Notes under the pieces: model-generated
What the model was told of the DNA's origin: nothing
What the model saw: only the letters and a program-made list of their open reading frames with translations
Database searches by the model: none
Shown: one piece after another, positions 46,137-58,164 of the stretch
How positions within the stretch are numbered: position 1 is the first letter of the stretch
How the letters are laid out: each line of letters begins with the position of its first letter
Assembly: GCA_015501595.1 (NCBI GenBank)
Contig: JADNRX010000143.1
Span: 1-64,000 of the forward strand
Source: Hymenopellis radicata
Taxonomy: Eukaryota > Basidiomycota > Agaricomycetes > Agaricales > Physalacriaceae
Direction of reading: 5' to 3'
Length of the DNA: 64,000 nt
Program-made: the position numbers and the translations under genes

Positions 46137-46948
46137 TCAAGGCTCATCATACACGCAAATGCGAACAGCACCAACTAAAAACGGGAGAATCAATAACTGA
46201 GCTGTAAACGAAAGAGCAAACATACAGCGCGCAGGACTATCTGGCGGCGTTACAGGACCAGGAGAAGAAGGAGACGTATCGCTCATCGTCGTGCAAATCT
46301 TGAGCTTCCGGTGATTCAACTTTCTCCTAACCACGCGCGACTTGGCATCGTAACGCGAACAATCAGAGCTCGACTCGTCGTCTTGCATGCGAGCACGCTT
46401 CAGAGCCCGGTGCGTAGTTGCTGGGCGAATGACAGGAAGATCTCGTGGTACAAAGTGAGACGATGCTACAGCTCCGTAAAACAAGTGTTCTGTCATCAAG
46501 GACATACACATACCGGAATTCGCAGCCATAGCGGCTATAATCATCAACCCATACTCCGCTCTCGAAGCTGGCTCAGGCGATCCCACACGAGGCTCGTCTT
46601 CTCCCGAATCATATTCTTCATAGGTAGGCACCTTTCGCGGGTGTGTGGCCTTTCTCCTCCTCCTCACACGAGTGGCGTTGCTCTTCCTCTTCGGGACACG
46701 GTGTTTCTGGTTGCGACCAGGAGGGACATAGTGAATCCAAGTCATTCCAGCACCTAGCATTGAATGAGACGCCGCTTCAGCCACACAACAATCTATGAAA
46801 TCGCACCAGTAACCCGTCGATCAACATCGGGCCCCACCGTGGAATCAGTCTCTTGACTCGTCGAACGAGGTTCGTCACTAGACATCGAGGTAGGGCTTGA
46901 CGACGTCCAGTCCGAGGAAGAAGTATTAGTAGACGAATACGAGGTCAT
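46137..46948 (-). CDS. Hypothetical protein, 219 aa, four exons
   Basis: Starts at 46948 with a Ser/Thr-rich segment (MTSYSSTNTSSSDWTSSSP). Introns at 46754-46806 (53 nt), 46466-46513 (48 nt) and 46175-46225 (51 nt) give 220 codons. The last two introns are multiples of three without stops, so they could be retained. Features: a basic stretch NATRVRRRRKATHPRK that could be a nuclear localisation signal, an acidic YEEYDSGEDEP patch, and a proline/serine run SPSSPGPVTPPDSP. No recognised domain. It lies beside the palindromic Mutator-like element. Confidence 0.6.
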
Positions 46949-48409
46949 TGAGGTAAAGGAACTTTGCAGCGTGCAAAGAAGAGATGGAGTAACGTTAATG
47001 TTGGATCAATGGGGTGTGCAAAGACCTTTCGAGCATCTATCTGCCTTATTATATCTGCTCGGCGTCTTTAGTGCGCGCGCAAGGACATTGGGCCTTTTTG
47101 GGACAAACGCGTTATTGTTTGTTGGGATCTACAATAACGACTATCAGTTATAGAGTGGATCTAATTGTGTATAACAGTTTACCCTGTTGCTCTGTTCACC
47201 GCATACAGACATTGGGCCGCTCACAAAGGGACACACTAAAAGGACAATGCACCACCGAATAAACGGCGATACTAATCCTAGCTTGACCCTACGCCCTCTT
47301 CTCCATTGCAACGTTCTCTTCGAAGAGACATCGGAGTTTTAATCTGAAGGCTAGCGAGTCTGGATGAACTGGATTCAGCTACGATCTTCAACTTCAAGAA
47401 ACGTAGACGTACCTTAGCGTCGCGCTCGGAGCATCTCCTAGTCGCAGAAGCGGCGACAGTGTATTGAAAGTTTACCCTCCGCCCATGCAGAGACGCAGAC
47501 TATTATTGATAGTCGTCTCTGTGGGAGGCAGGGAAGTGGAGGTCAACAGATGTGGGTAGATAGATGCCCGCGCATCCTCCATTTCTGTATTCTCTTCAAT
47601 CCCAAATATGGTGGTGCTTGTAATCGCAATGGGCCCGGTTCCGGAATGACTGAAAGGCAGACCACGCGTTGAGATTTGCTCCAGGACAGACAAGGTACAG
47701 GTGGATCCACCGCAGCTTGCGACCATTAGCGAAGACATTTCTGCATGATGGCATTAAAGCATATCTCAAAGTAAAAGGGCCTCCATAGTGTATATTTTGA
47801 ATCTCCTTCCCAAGCCTACCTGATGCCGGGCTATTGATGAGTCGGATTGGGGAAAGCAAGGCAGCAACAACTTACTCGGGCACCGTGTATGCTTGTGTTC
47901 AAACCGTGTACTCCTCATGCTGGGGGAATGAGGCGCTGGGATAAGAACCACCCCCGCCGAACGTGTATAGGACTCGACCCTCCTCTGGTCGCCCTAATGT
48001 ACGTGTTACAACACGATCTGTTCCCACTCTGCTCTCGTCCATGAAAAAAACCGAAACCCGCTCGTAGATGCGACGGACGCGTATCGAGCCTCGTGCCTCC
48101 ACCATCAAGTCAACTGTTGAGGCAATTAACAGCGAAATACGCGCGGCAGAAGGACAGCACGCACGCTTTCAGTATCAAATGCAGACTTCCCCAGGCCGTT
48201 ACATATGTATGAGCGGCTCGCCTCCCCGTCTTGTAGTCGCGGCTTTTACAACATCGAGGTTTGGAGAAATGTTGTCGGCTGTTCGCCCTGCTGCGTCGAA
48301 ATTGTCACTCAGCTCGGCCATGGGGCGGGTCGCCTGACTTGAAAAGAACCATTGGTCCTGTTGTTGGCGGTGGTTGTGGGTGATGGCGCATTCAAGAGGT
48401 GCGCCCGAT
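46949..48409. other. Intergenic with a possible small minus-strand gene
   Basis: A minus-strand candidate at about 47472-48108 (starting MMVEARGSIRVRRIYER, with a potential 64-nt intron and GRPEEGRVLYTFGGGG) cannot be closed into one consistent frame, and a plus-strand frame (48068-48337) overlaps it. No domain is recognised on either strand. The remainder appears non-coding. Confidence 0.3.
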
Positions 48410-50004
48410 CTACACCGCCAAAGGGCTGTCAGGCTTGATCCAGCTGGGATGATCGGACCACGACCAGCAAATGATCGGAGCTGGTAGCGGCACTGAAGAA
48501 AGCTGGGAGCCAGCTTTCGGCATCACCTGGCCCCGAGGTTGATTCCACCTTCCTCCCATATCTCTTCCACCAGGCATCCTGCCGCGACAATTTCCTGTCT
48601 TCCATGCCTCGGGCAATAATACATCTATTATCTGTACCTATTAAATTCAATTAAATTTGAGCAATGTTGTGATATTTCATCTAAATTAATTTTTACAGAA
48701 ATAGTGGCTTCGTTCATCCAAGAAAAATTATGTGTTCGTCGACTAAGACCGTCTGGTGCTCAGAGGGGAGCCGTGAAGCAGCCGTCATGCCGACGTGTCA
48801 TGTGATCGATGTTGGAAAATTTGCGAAGTCCGAGCCGCCCTCTTGTCTTCCCTTGTCCCCTGCCTTTACCCACCTCACACAAAACCATTTCTCTCGCTGT
48901 TGGCGCCTTACACCCTCTGTGGCTCAACAAGATACCGCTGCCCGTCATATACCCCATTGTCCGCCGGCCAGATGTCTCCTGCCCTTCGAGGAGACCAACA
49001 CCCAGCCAACACCACACAAGGCGACACCCCAACACAGCCCGCAACCGCCACTGCCAAAAATCAATCTGCATCCTCAACGATGACCATCAACGACCCAGAC
49101 CTTACCAGAACCAAATATACCACCCCCACCAATGAAGACGAGAACAGCGACCGGCGAACAAGGCGATGCAAGTCATAATGGACCCACCCGGACTGCCACA
49201 ATTACAAAGGCGAGGAGAACCAAGAACACGCAAGCGAGGACCGCAAGAACGAGGGTCACTGATGACCACGAGCACGAGGACTACCGACCGCTGCGAGGAC
49301 GAGGATTACCGACCGCCGCGAGGACGAGAACTACCGGCCGCTGCGAGGACGAGGACAATCGACTGCCGCGAGGACGAGGACCACTGCCGACTATGAGGAC
49401 GAGGACTACCAACGACTGCGAGGACAAGACTACTGACGACCGCGAGAACGAGGACCCTCGACGACCGCGAGAGCGAGGACCACCAACGAGCGCAATGGTG
49501 GGGACTATCGACCACCACGAGGATATGGACTGCCGAAGACGGTGAGGCCAAGGACCGGCGACGGCTAGGAGGATGAAGACCGACAACCACAAGAACTGCC
49601 TCCAGGACGAGGAACTATTGATGACGGCAACGCAGCGGCAGCCAAGGACGACGTCGTGTATTTCTCATCCAGTGCTTGTTTTATATTACTATTAGATAGC
49701 GGAATATATTTCATTTTTTCACTATTTGTGCCCGAGTCGACCATCCAGCAAATGAGTGAAATTGAGTGGAGAGAATATCCTACAGCAGAGAAATTGAGAC
49801 ATAGAGAATACATGACTACCACCTAGTGCCGAGGTTTGTCGAAAGCTGGAGGCCAGCTTTCAGTTTGACCTGGCGCCAGGGTGGTATTAGTGCGATCTAA
49901 ACTGGGGGCCAGCCCGTCGGTGATCACCAAACTGACTTGATCTGGCATGTGTCACCGGCAATCATTCCAGCTGGATTCCGCCTGCTCGCCCTTTGGCGGT
50001 GTAG
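48410..50004. mobile_element. TIR element with internal minisatellite (1.6 kb)
   Basis: The left end CTACACCGCCAAAGGGC (48410-48426) and the right end GCCCTTTGGCGGTGTAG (49988-50004) are exact inverses. The similarity continues inward (GATCCAGCTGG, AAAGCTGG..GCCAGCTTTC) for about 140 bp. No target duplication could be recognised, so the superfamily is open. The interior contains the GAGGACGAGG-type tandem repeat at 49255-49540 and no transposase. Confidence 0.7.
49255..49540. repeat. Degenerate minisatellite, about 30-bp unit
   Basis: Repeats of a CGAGGACGAGGACTACCGAC-type unit about every 30 bp, roughly nine to ten copies with drift. The long open frames on both strands here (arginine/aspartate-rich or serine/valine-rich) are products of the repeat and not genes. 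Confidence 0.8.
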
Positions 50005-50600
50005 TCTGTTTTTCGTTGGCAGGCCGATGTAGAAGCTGGGCCTTCGGTGTTTGCCGACGTCACGTGCCATCAAGTTCGACGCGCGTCGTCCCATTAGTCT
50101 CTTGAAAACATCTTAATTATGCGTAATGTTCCGTGTCTTGCTGCTATTTACTCTACTGATGAATGTTACTTCCTTGTAATATGAGGATTTGGTGAAAACA
50201 CTATCCGGGAGCTGCAATGCGCCGGGATTGAGACCTTGGTGAGAGCCCGGTACCGTTCAGGTCCGAGCAGTCTAAATTCATGTTTGTTGCTCTAAACCAA
50301 AGGCAGGTGCCTTTAGTAGACTCAAAGCAGTACAATTTGCCCCTGTCAAAGAGACGAACATGCAAATATGGCGGGAACGAGCTGGAAATTGTCGTCCGAA
50401 TTGGGATGTCCACATTCGGTTGTCCGCATTCGTCTGTCCGCATTCGTCTGTCCCGATTAGGACGAAGGCCCAGCTCCTACATCAAGGGCGCGACTGAAAT
50501 CAGACTACTATAAACCGAACTTGTTGCGGATTTATAGTAGGCTGACTACGGGAGACTACGCCCGATCCAGATCTCAAACACGATTCTCACGACCACCCCC
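50005..50600. other. Intergenic, no gene seen
   Basis: Includes a short TCCGCATTCG/TCTGTCC tandem-like run at about 50408-50455. Short open frames only. Confidence 0.5.
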
Positions 50601-50614
50601 CCCGGAGGCTACGC

Positions 50615-50896
50615 GGCTTCTCAACGTTAATGTCCTGCACCCGGGTGTGTTTCCTTCGTACTTGGTTCCGCCAGGTCCTATTGATGCAGCTCTTCCTGGG
50701 CTTGTTGCGCCGATACCGTTGAAGAGGACTGGAACGTTAGCAAAACTACATAGTCTTCTTCTTGAATGGGGTAGATGCTGATTTGTTTGATAGGGAAGAG
50801 GAGATGGTTATGACTGCGATGTATTTGGCGGCGTGGACGTATGCAAATGGGACGTCGATTACGGTTGATGGGGGTGTTGGGCTGGTCAACCCTTAG
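50615..50896 (+). pseudogene. C-terminal fragment of a short-chain dehydrogenase (SDR)
   Basis: Two exons joined across a 58-nt intron (50736-50793). They read VNVLHPGVFPSYL...PLKRTGT and then EEEMVMTAMYLAAWTYANGTS with ITVDGGVGLVNP and a stop at 50894-50896. This is the classical SDR end: the PG motif after strand 6, then A-x-YL-A and I-x-VDGG. The Rossmann N-terminus, with the TGxxxGxG cofactor motif and the YxxxK catalytic pair, is absent upstream, so the gene is 5'-truncated. Not functional. Confidence 0.75.
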
Positions 50897-51660
50897 AAGC
50901 GGCGGGGGCACCCTCATTATCGGAAGGTGTAGTTGTATATCAGCATTCTGAATGAACGGCTTTTCATGCTCCATCAACCTTTATCGCGCTGCAAGTGCGA
51001 ATTGTGCTCGTGATCCCACCCACTTGAGAGTCGGTCTATAAGCCTAGCACATCTCTGGGTAACAATTTAGATCCAATTCTTTTCCAAGGTAATACAAGTC
51101 TAGCGCTTCCGGTTTCCTGTGTGCGCTCTGAGATCTGAGGTCCTGGGCCTGTTCACATTCCGCATATGTACATAGTAAAGGTACGGCGCGTACTTTATCC
51201 TGGCTGGATGCGGAAGGAATCCCACTAGTTGGAGTACTCCCTGTCGCGAAGGTAAGTCTTTTTGTGGTTCTTTGGAGGACGCATCTACACTTTCGTGTGA
51301 TCTTCGTTAGCGTACAACACTTTGTCTGTTTCCCGCCGCCCCAGATCCGCGTGTTTGTTACGAGGACATGTCAACCTCGAGACCATGGAAGAATGCATTT
51401 ACGCACGAACAGATGCCCAGTCTGAACAGTGTGGGACTCGCCTCGTTTAGAGGAATACCCACTTTCGCAAGCACTTTCGCGAAGGTAAGTCTTTTTTGTT
51501 CTGCCCCACACTTTCGGGACACATGTTACTGCTGGACTGGGTCAAATTGAATGCCGGCCTTGGCTCCTTACAGGGCGTGGATTCGCCCTACGACTCGAGC
51601 CTCTAGTCCTTCACAATGCGCAAGACAAGTAGTATCATGTTGTCTCCATCAGGGAAATCT
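50897..51660. other. Intergenic with a short direct repeat
   Basis: A TCGCGAAGGTAAGTCTTTTT block occurs at about 51246 and about 51478, each followed by a CACTTTCG-containing stretch. It looks like a small local duplication containing a splice-donor-like GTAAGT. No gene recognised. Confidence 0.4.
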
Positions 51661-51664
51661 GAAA

Positions 51665-53290
51665 TGCTACGTAGATCGGGGCCTGTTTACGTAGGGTACG
51701 TCGAAAGGGTCATGTCTACGTAGACCTACGTAGACGTACGTACAGCCTGGTGAGCACTACATAGAACTATGTAGTTGCCACTCACCTGTACACAGTCTAC
51801 CTCTTGTTACGATAGGCCCTGGCGAAGTGTACGTAGGTCGGCAGCAGCCATGGCGAAAATACTTTGTAAGAGAATTAACGAGAGGCACTGTTGAGGTGCA
51901 TTGAAGTATGTTGTAACCAATAGTCCATCGTGAATTTTAAGTGTTCGAGTCGACCAGGTCGATATTTTGTCAAGTCGTGCGGCAGAAATCTTGCCAGTCC
52001 GCTTCGATCACATGGTCCGTGCGCAGACATCATCCACTGCGAAATTTATTTTCTGAACTCCGCCAGTCGTCCTGTCTTCCCCCCATTCCCACTCCGTTCC
52101 CAACCTTTCCTCTTCCTCTCCGACAATGCCTGCAATCAGATCTGTGTTGCGTCTGGACGCGTCGTCTCCATCAATATCCACCTGAACCGTCGACCAGCAG
52201 CATCAAACGACACAACCAACAGAGCGACACGCACGAGGAGTGGACCATGTCCAGCGACGAATGAGACACGACCGCTAAGCAGCAAAACACAACCAACAAG
52301 GAGCGAGACACGAGCCAACGAGGGACAAGACGTGAACCGCGAAGAACGACCTGCAAGCCCACGAGAATCCGACCAACGAGGAACAGGCCACGACCGACCA
52401 ACCAGGAACGTGTCACGACTGACGAGGAGCCAGATACGAGGAACGGAGAACCAGACTGTGGCACGAGGAACGAGGACCGAGCCACTATCTACGAGAGCGA
52501 GTCGCGGACCATAAAGACCAAGCCACAAGCTGCGATCAACGACGACTAAGTCACTAACGGACAAGCAACGAGCCACGCCAATGAGGAACAGCCACGACCG
52601 ACGCGAGGAACCAGTCCCAAGGAACGAGGACAACCCACTACCAACGAGACGAAGACACAGTACGTGGACGACCACCGGGGATCAAGTCGTGTTCGGATCA
52701 CCTGTACGTGCTCAGTCAACAATGATGACAACGCCACTAACGAACATCCTTCGCAGCTCGTCAGTGATCAATTTCGCTATACCGTAACCGAGGCGCCGAC
52801 AACGACCAAACAGGAATGGGGGCCGACGACCTTCGCGGCGCCACTGGTGAATCGTTCTCCCTAGGCTTCGTGGCGCGCCGGTCACCAACCCCGCCATCTT
52901 CAGGGCAGTGCGAGTCTGTACGCCGCACTGTATCGCGAGGTGTCCTACCTACTTTCTCAATTTCTCTGCCCATTTACCATCAGCTATCTTGTCGTTATGT
53001 ACATGTATTCCTTTGTGTGCCAATATATTGTGTTTTCCCTCCTCTTTTGGCATGATATTCATCGTATTCAATGGAACCACCAGTGGTGATCTGGCTGCAA
53101 GAATACTGTATGTGTACTGTCAATGTACTGAAGGTATACAGATGGTATATGTAGACCTCGGCACATTCTACATAGGTCTACAGGAGATCTACGTACACCT
53201 GAGTGATGGCTACCTAAGGGCTACGTATAGGGGTACCTCTGTACCTGGGCTACCTGGCCTATGTAGACCTACGTAGACATACGTAAAATT
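51665..53290. mobile_element. Repetitive element with TACGTAG-rich ends (about 1.6 kb)
   Basis: Both ends are packed with palindromic CTACGTAG units in inverted arrangement (left at about 51668-51755, right at about 53150-53290, e.g. TAGACCTACGTAGAC). Between them lie a degenerate ACGAGGAAC-type repeat (52230-52640) and further non-coding DNA. Precise boundaries and a target duplication were not found. It is organised like the 48.4-50.0 kb element, with inverted termini and a repetitive core. No transposase. Confidence 0.5.
52230..52640. repeat. Degenerate minisatellite, ACGAGGAACxAGCCACGA-like unit
   Basis: Irregular repeats of about 25-35 bp. The open frames on both strands (arginine/threonine-rich or serine/valine-rich) follow from the repeat and are not credible proteins. 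Confidence 0.65.
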
Positions 53291-54759
53291 TACAGTTTTT
53301 CCTGATGTCCATTCCTGGCTGTCATCCCTCAACCCGACGTAGGACCGCAGGAGAGGGGAGGATAAGCGCCGACACCACTGGATGGAAAAAGGAGAAAGCC
53401 TGATCAGCACAATCCAGTTAGCTGTTACGCTACACCGGACTGTGAGGAAGCAGCAGAGGAGTATATGTAGATGTGTATCTGTTGAGAGCTCTTAGAAAAA
53501 TCGCGGTCCACGTACAGCGTACATTGGAGCATTCGGTCATAGTAGTCTTCTGGGTAGCCAACAATCTACAGAAGATGCCTAAGTTGCGTATTGTGGCTGC
53601 TGAAGCCTAAAAACTGTACTCCGGATAATGCAAATGGATGTGCCAGACAGTCGTTGAGCTACATCGGACACTGCAGAATGAACAACTTGGACGACATTGA
53701 GCGCAAGGATCAGGACGAGAATGTCGGGATAGAGGCAAAGAAGAGACTAAGTACAAGCATCGGACTCATCCGCCAGTCGTGTGCGTATGAGGTCGAAGCA
53801 GTTCATCGGAGCCCACTCCACAGGCTGAGTCGTTAGAGGACGGCGTGGACTCGTGTTGGAACTGCGACGACGATAATTGATAAATGGACACAAGAAGTCT
53901 TTCTTGACTGCAAATTGTTTACCGTTCATAAAGAAACAAAAGCGTCCGGACCGTATCACCTCAAGGCAGTTGACATGCCGCGTCTCGCAGTGAAGAACCC
54001 AAACTCCCACTTCCATCCTGCACCTCTTCGACTCCACGCGCGCATCCCATTGCTCTTCCACTCCCGCTTTCCTCTTCTTACGCTTGCCCACGAGGATACA
54101 AGGGTGCCAAAGAGGGAAAAAGGCGTGTTATTGTGATGGCACTGTAAGCGCTGGTACCGAAATGGAAGAGGGTTCCGGAGTGAGGAAGAGGTCGCCGAAT
54201 ACTAGAGGTTGCATGTCTCGCGCCCGAGAAAGAGGCGTATGATTGTTCGTGTGTCCTGTTGGCAAGACTTCCGTTCGCGGTGACTATATAGATGAAGACA
54301 GTACGAGTGGTGGCTATGTTTTTGCTCTCGACGTCGAGATGGCAGGAAGGCTTGAAGAAAGGGCGCTGCTGGCGGTGCTTGGTTCTGAAGAGGAAGTGGC
54401 GACGTTGCCGAGTCACGGGGAGATCATGCCCCATTGGTACAAAACACTGTGAAAGGCTACGGACGCTTAGCGTACCTGCTAAGCGTCCATTTGTTTGATG
54501 GCTGGTTCGTTTTTACACCCAGATTATCAAAGCCTGCATGTAGCTCGGTTACGCCGTCAGTTTGAGGCTGAGGAAATACACCTTTTTCCTCAAGAAGTCT
54601 TTGAACCCATCGCATCTTGTCCTTCAAGTCTTTCTCCTGGCTTGACGGTCAACTTTGTGAAACACAGCTGGCTACATAGTATACATACTTTGAACTTTAG
54701 GAGGACGTGGACCTGTGCCGCAGCTGGTAAGTGTCCATAATTTATCATGCAATTCGTTT
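53291..54759. other. Intergenic, no confident gene
   Basis: One copy of the TAACGGTTAA-family motif at 53412-53438. Open frames at 53747-54091 (minus) and 54243-54452 (plus) have no recognisable domains or consistent splice partners. Confidence 0.45.
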
Positions 54760-57087
54760 TGCCTCGACCGGAGGGAATTACGAGCGAGCGGGGATTGGAG
54801 CACATGTCATGAGAGGTGCAAGAGCCCGTTCCTCAGACGAGTGCCGAGATGACAGGGTTGTACATCCCTCAATGCAACAAGTGAAACCAAGGTCCAAAGC
54901 TATGGCAATGAAATGCTTACCGTCACTTTAAGAGACACAAACACTCGCATCTTCGGTTGAGGTGCAAGTATGCTAGACTGCCGGCGGACACGTATCGCAG
55001 TTGGTACAGTACGTGTTTGTACTATATTCTGGAAAGAGACGCAAATTATTTTTTTCTGGAAATAATCCCAAGGCTCTCAAGACCCTTGTACTCGCTCGTC
55101 TTTACTAGTTCCGTGATCTGACCAGGCGAGATACGTTAAAGGAAAAAAAAACAGAAGCTCAGCGGACTACTTACGACACATTTGACGTGGGCGCATACCG
55201 CAGTTGGTAAGTTGCTACGATTACGGGAACCTCGAGGTGTAATTTTTTGCCTTAGTAGCTTCTGCTTCAACCAAAATCGAAGCTGACCTGCATTATGACT
55301 CGGTGCGAATCCAAGTCCCGCCAGGGAGTCGGCCCTCTTCCGTGGTTCGCGTCACCCAGAAGGTTCAGTCACGTTTGATTGTCGTTGACAGAGAAAAAGA
55401 GTACGTGTCGCCTAGACTGAGACGAATAAATGAAGACATTGTATGCCTGCCAGGCCCGTAAGGGTAATTACAAAAAAGGCAAACCAAGGAATTCGAAAGG
55501 GTTAGAGAGCATGTAGCCGATGAACCATACACGCTTGGCGACGTTGACCTACGTTGACCCTTAGAGACAGAGTACCATGCTGGAAGGGCTCAGTTTGATG
55601 TACATGGTTCGCCGTAAGTCCCTCAGGTACCCCTACATATCCAGTTTAGTACTTCTAATCCTTACGCAGGACAAGCATTGTCTCGGAGAACACGGGCGAC
55701 AACAGAAACCGCCATTCAGGCTGTTTGGTGGATGAGTTCAAAGGAAGTACACTCGTTCGTAACGAAGATCAGCAATGTCAAAGAAGTTGGCCGCTCACAT
55801 ACAAAAAAGAAAGTACGGTCATGCATGTATGATGTATCAGTCTCGTAGCGACGGGTACTTCAGCTGGTATTGTATGCGGGAAACCCTCCAAGCTTTGACC
55901 GGTCACAGTTCTACCGCAAGTCGCGCGTCCAGCACATCGTTCCAGTAAAGCGCGGTGTCTAAACAAAGTCATGAAAAAAGGTCAAGGCGAGAGAGGAAGC
56001 ACCTACGGGAAAATGTGCATGTCATGATCGCCAAAATTCGACAAGTAAGATGAGACGGTCGGGGAAGAGCGTGTCTGGGAGCGCGGGACGATAAGTCTGG
56101 CAGCGGTATCTAAAGGCGTACTCAAGACAACCTTCGCTGCACTCCAATAATCATCGCAGGTGTCTGGTATTAACATCAACTTGAGAGATCATTCCAACAG
56201 GTGTGGAAGACGTACAGCGGACTTAGGGTAATCAATCTGAGTGATCATCTCGCCCTGTGGCAAAGGATGAATGGGCCAAGCTCTCCAAGTTCTCGAAAAG
56301 GTCGCGTGAGGAGACGAGTCCACGCCTGGTATCAAAGATGTCCCAGGTCGGTGTCCAGGCTGCGGGCCGGGCTCGAAAATATTGCTGATATTTTCATTGT
56401 TTCTCGCCGAGATGCGTAGAATTCGTCACTGAAATGATTGCGCATAAGCAGTCGCGCAGAAAGTATATGCCATAGACATGCTCACGTACCCGCAACGCAT
56501 CTGCCAACTTCATGAACGTCAAGCGATTCGCCCGCCGTCGCAAGCTGGGCGCGCGACAGTGACAGCAGAAGACCGCATGCTGGCTTCCACATCGTCCAGA
56601 CTCCAGATATCGGGCGGGTAGAAATCCAACCGCATCTTGCGGCTGGTCGATGCGAGCGATGAGACCGGCGCGTATGTTGTCCGCCTTTATGTCGAAAAGA
56701 CTTGCGCCCTCCTAATATAACTTGGAAAGGCGCGACGGTGAATCCGCGGAAGGAACTGGACCTCGGCCGCGTAGAAAGTGACCTGAGCTAGGAGAGCTTG
56801 AGGAGAGCGCGGGTGACCTTGATAATGTCGTCCTTGTCGTACCCCGTTGGTAGATCGTGAAGGCGAACGAGACGTGATGGCGCGTGCTAGGTCGTATTAG
56901 CAAGTGATGAGAGAGTGCCAACAGGCAGAGAACATGGAGGTTGATGGAAACCCGGTTCAAAGCCGTCTCGGCCGAATCGACGACAATCGTCCTTGAATTG
57001 GTACCACGACCGTCAATAGCTCAACGTCTTGTCACCGTCAACGACCGGTAAGACCCCTCTCTACTCGTAGCCTTTGCAAGACTCACA
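54760..57087. repeat. Large duplicated block, copy 1 (about 2.33 kb)
   Basis: Colinear with 61580-64000, starting at CTCGACCGGAGGGAAT and running through GCCTTTGCAAGACTCACATC, with scattered substitutions and indels. It contains CGCAGTTGGTA repeats and a decayed multi-exon minus-strand gene. Two copies flank the BTB/F-box cluster in the same orientation. Confidence 0.85.
55780..57000 (-). pseudogene. Decayed multi-exon gene in duplicated block, copy 1
   Basis: Minus-strand exon-like pieces shared with copy 2, in different frames: HHVSFAFT...Y (about 56850-56880), FDIKADNIRAGLIARIDQP (about 56641-56700) and STPLDTAARL (about 56080-56110). DIKADNI resembles the protein-kinase catalytic loop (HRDxKxxN), so a degenerate kinase is one possibility, but no glycine loop or DFG motif was found. 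I could not build a single open model; indels relative to copy 2 confirm decay in at least one copy. Confidence 0.3.
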
Positions 57088-57522
57088 TCGTTTACAGAAC
57101 ATGTCATCCTCCGTTGCCCAATTGTCTGCTGCTGTGAAGGTGCAACGACTACGTTACGCAGAGATCTGTATCGCGCACGAGCGGGCGTGGTCGGAAACGA
57201 GGGTGTGATACATGCGCGTCGTGAGCGGAATGCTGTACAGTCAGAGATGGCGCGAGTCTGGCGATTAGCATACCTCCAGGAAGAGGCCGCTCGCGGCCCT
57301 TACGATGGTACCCACCAACGATACTAGTGGAACGGTCTGCGATTTACCGGCTTGCGAGACGACGAATTCACGTTCGTCTTCTCATCTGTCATCGTTAGCA
57401 CTGACCAGGATGCATATCCAGACGCCTTTCCCTGCGATGCCGAAGCAACTCGAAATGCATTCCTGGCCAGCCTCAAGGCGGTTATCGATGCTTCTGGCGC
57501 TTAACCTCTCCTCGCCTCCACC

Positions 57523-57660
57523 ATGGAAGACGTCAAGCGCACAGATCCCTCACGCCTTGCGTTCAACTCACCAGACAAAGCCGATTTCATTCTTCACAAT
57601 TCGGAAAATCTACATTTCCACCTGTACAAAGCGCTCCTCGTCCGCGTTGCGGTCCTTTAG
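57523..57660 (+). pseudogene. Truncated BTB/POZ fragment (tandem partial copy)
   Basis: 46 codons, MEDVKRTDPSRLAFNSPDKA..., matching the start of the intact BTB gene at 58165 (MEDNKRTDPSCLA...SPNKADFILL), then a stop after YKALLVRVAVL. About 50 bp upstream of each ATG is also conserved (ATCGATnCnTCnGCGCTTAA). It is a tandem duplicate whose remainder is lost. Confidence 0.8.
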
Positions 57661-58164
57661 CAACGGCTTCTGTCGCGCCCCAAATAATGCACGCTTTTCC
57701 CAATATATGTCACAAATCTCTTCTGCCCAACATATGACACCGTTGTCTACTTGCCCGATGGTGAACGGCGAGTATGCGCTAAGACCCCAAGCGGCGCAGG
57801 GGGAATTTAGCTACCCATGGCATCTCACGAAGGCAGCCTGACACGCAATGATACTAGCGACGACAGCGACTTACCCTCCCTCATCTTCGTCGATCCATAC
57901 GGCCGTAATCGTTTCCTTGCGAAGGCTTGCAGAGAAACAGAGTGCGGTCCGGATTTGTGCTTGTCTGGTCTCCCAAATTATATGGTGACAAAGAAAACCT
58001 GTTGAACACGCTGCCGAGACAATCCTCCATCACTGGACGGCGTTCTATACTTCACGCAACCTTTCACACTCTGTCATCGGAACCTTTACCACGCACGCCT
58101 CAATGCATGCTTGAAGGCGTTCATCGATCCCTCGGCGCTTAACCTCTCCTTTCCTCCTACTCCC
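57661..58164. other. Spacer between BTB copies
   Basis: Contains the duplicated upstream region of the intact BTB gene and several short frames, and no separate gene that I can support. Confidence 0.4.

Noticed and set aside
49132..49592. Open frames on both strands of the minisatellite
   Set aside because: Repetitive composition (R/T/D or S/V) dictated by the 30-bp repeat; not a protein-coding pattern.
52136..52675. 179-aa minus-strand frame with VLFLVGSG-like repeats
   Set aside because: Arises from the degenerate ACGAGGAAC repeat; both strands are open for the same reason.
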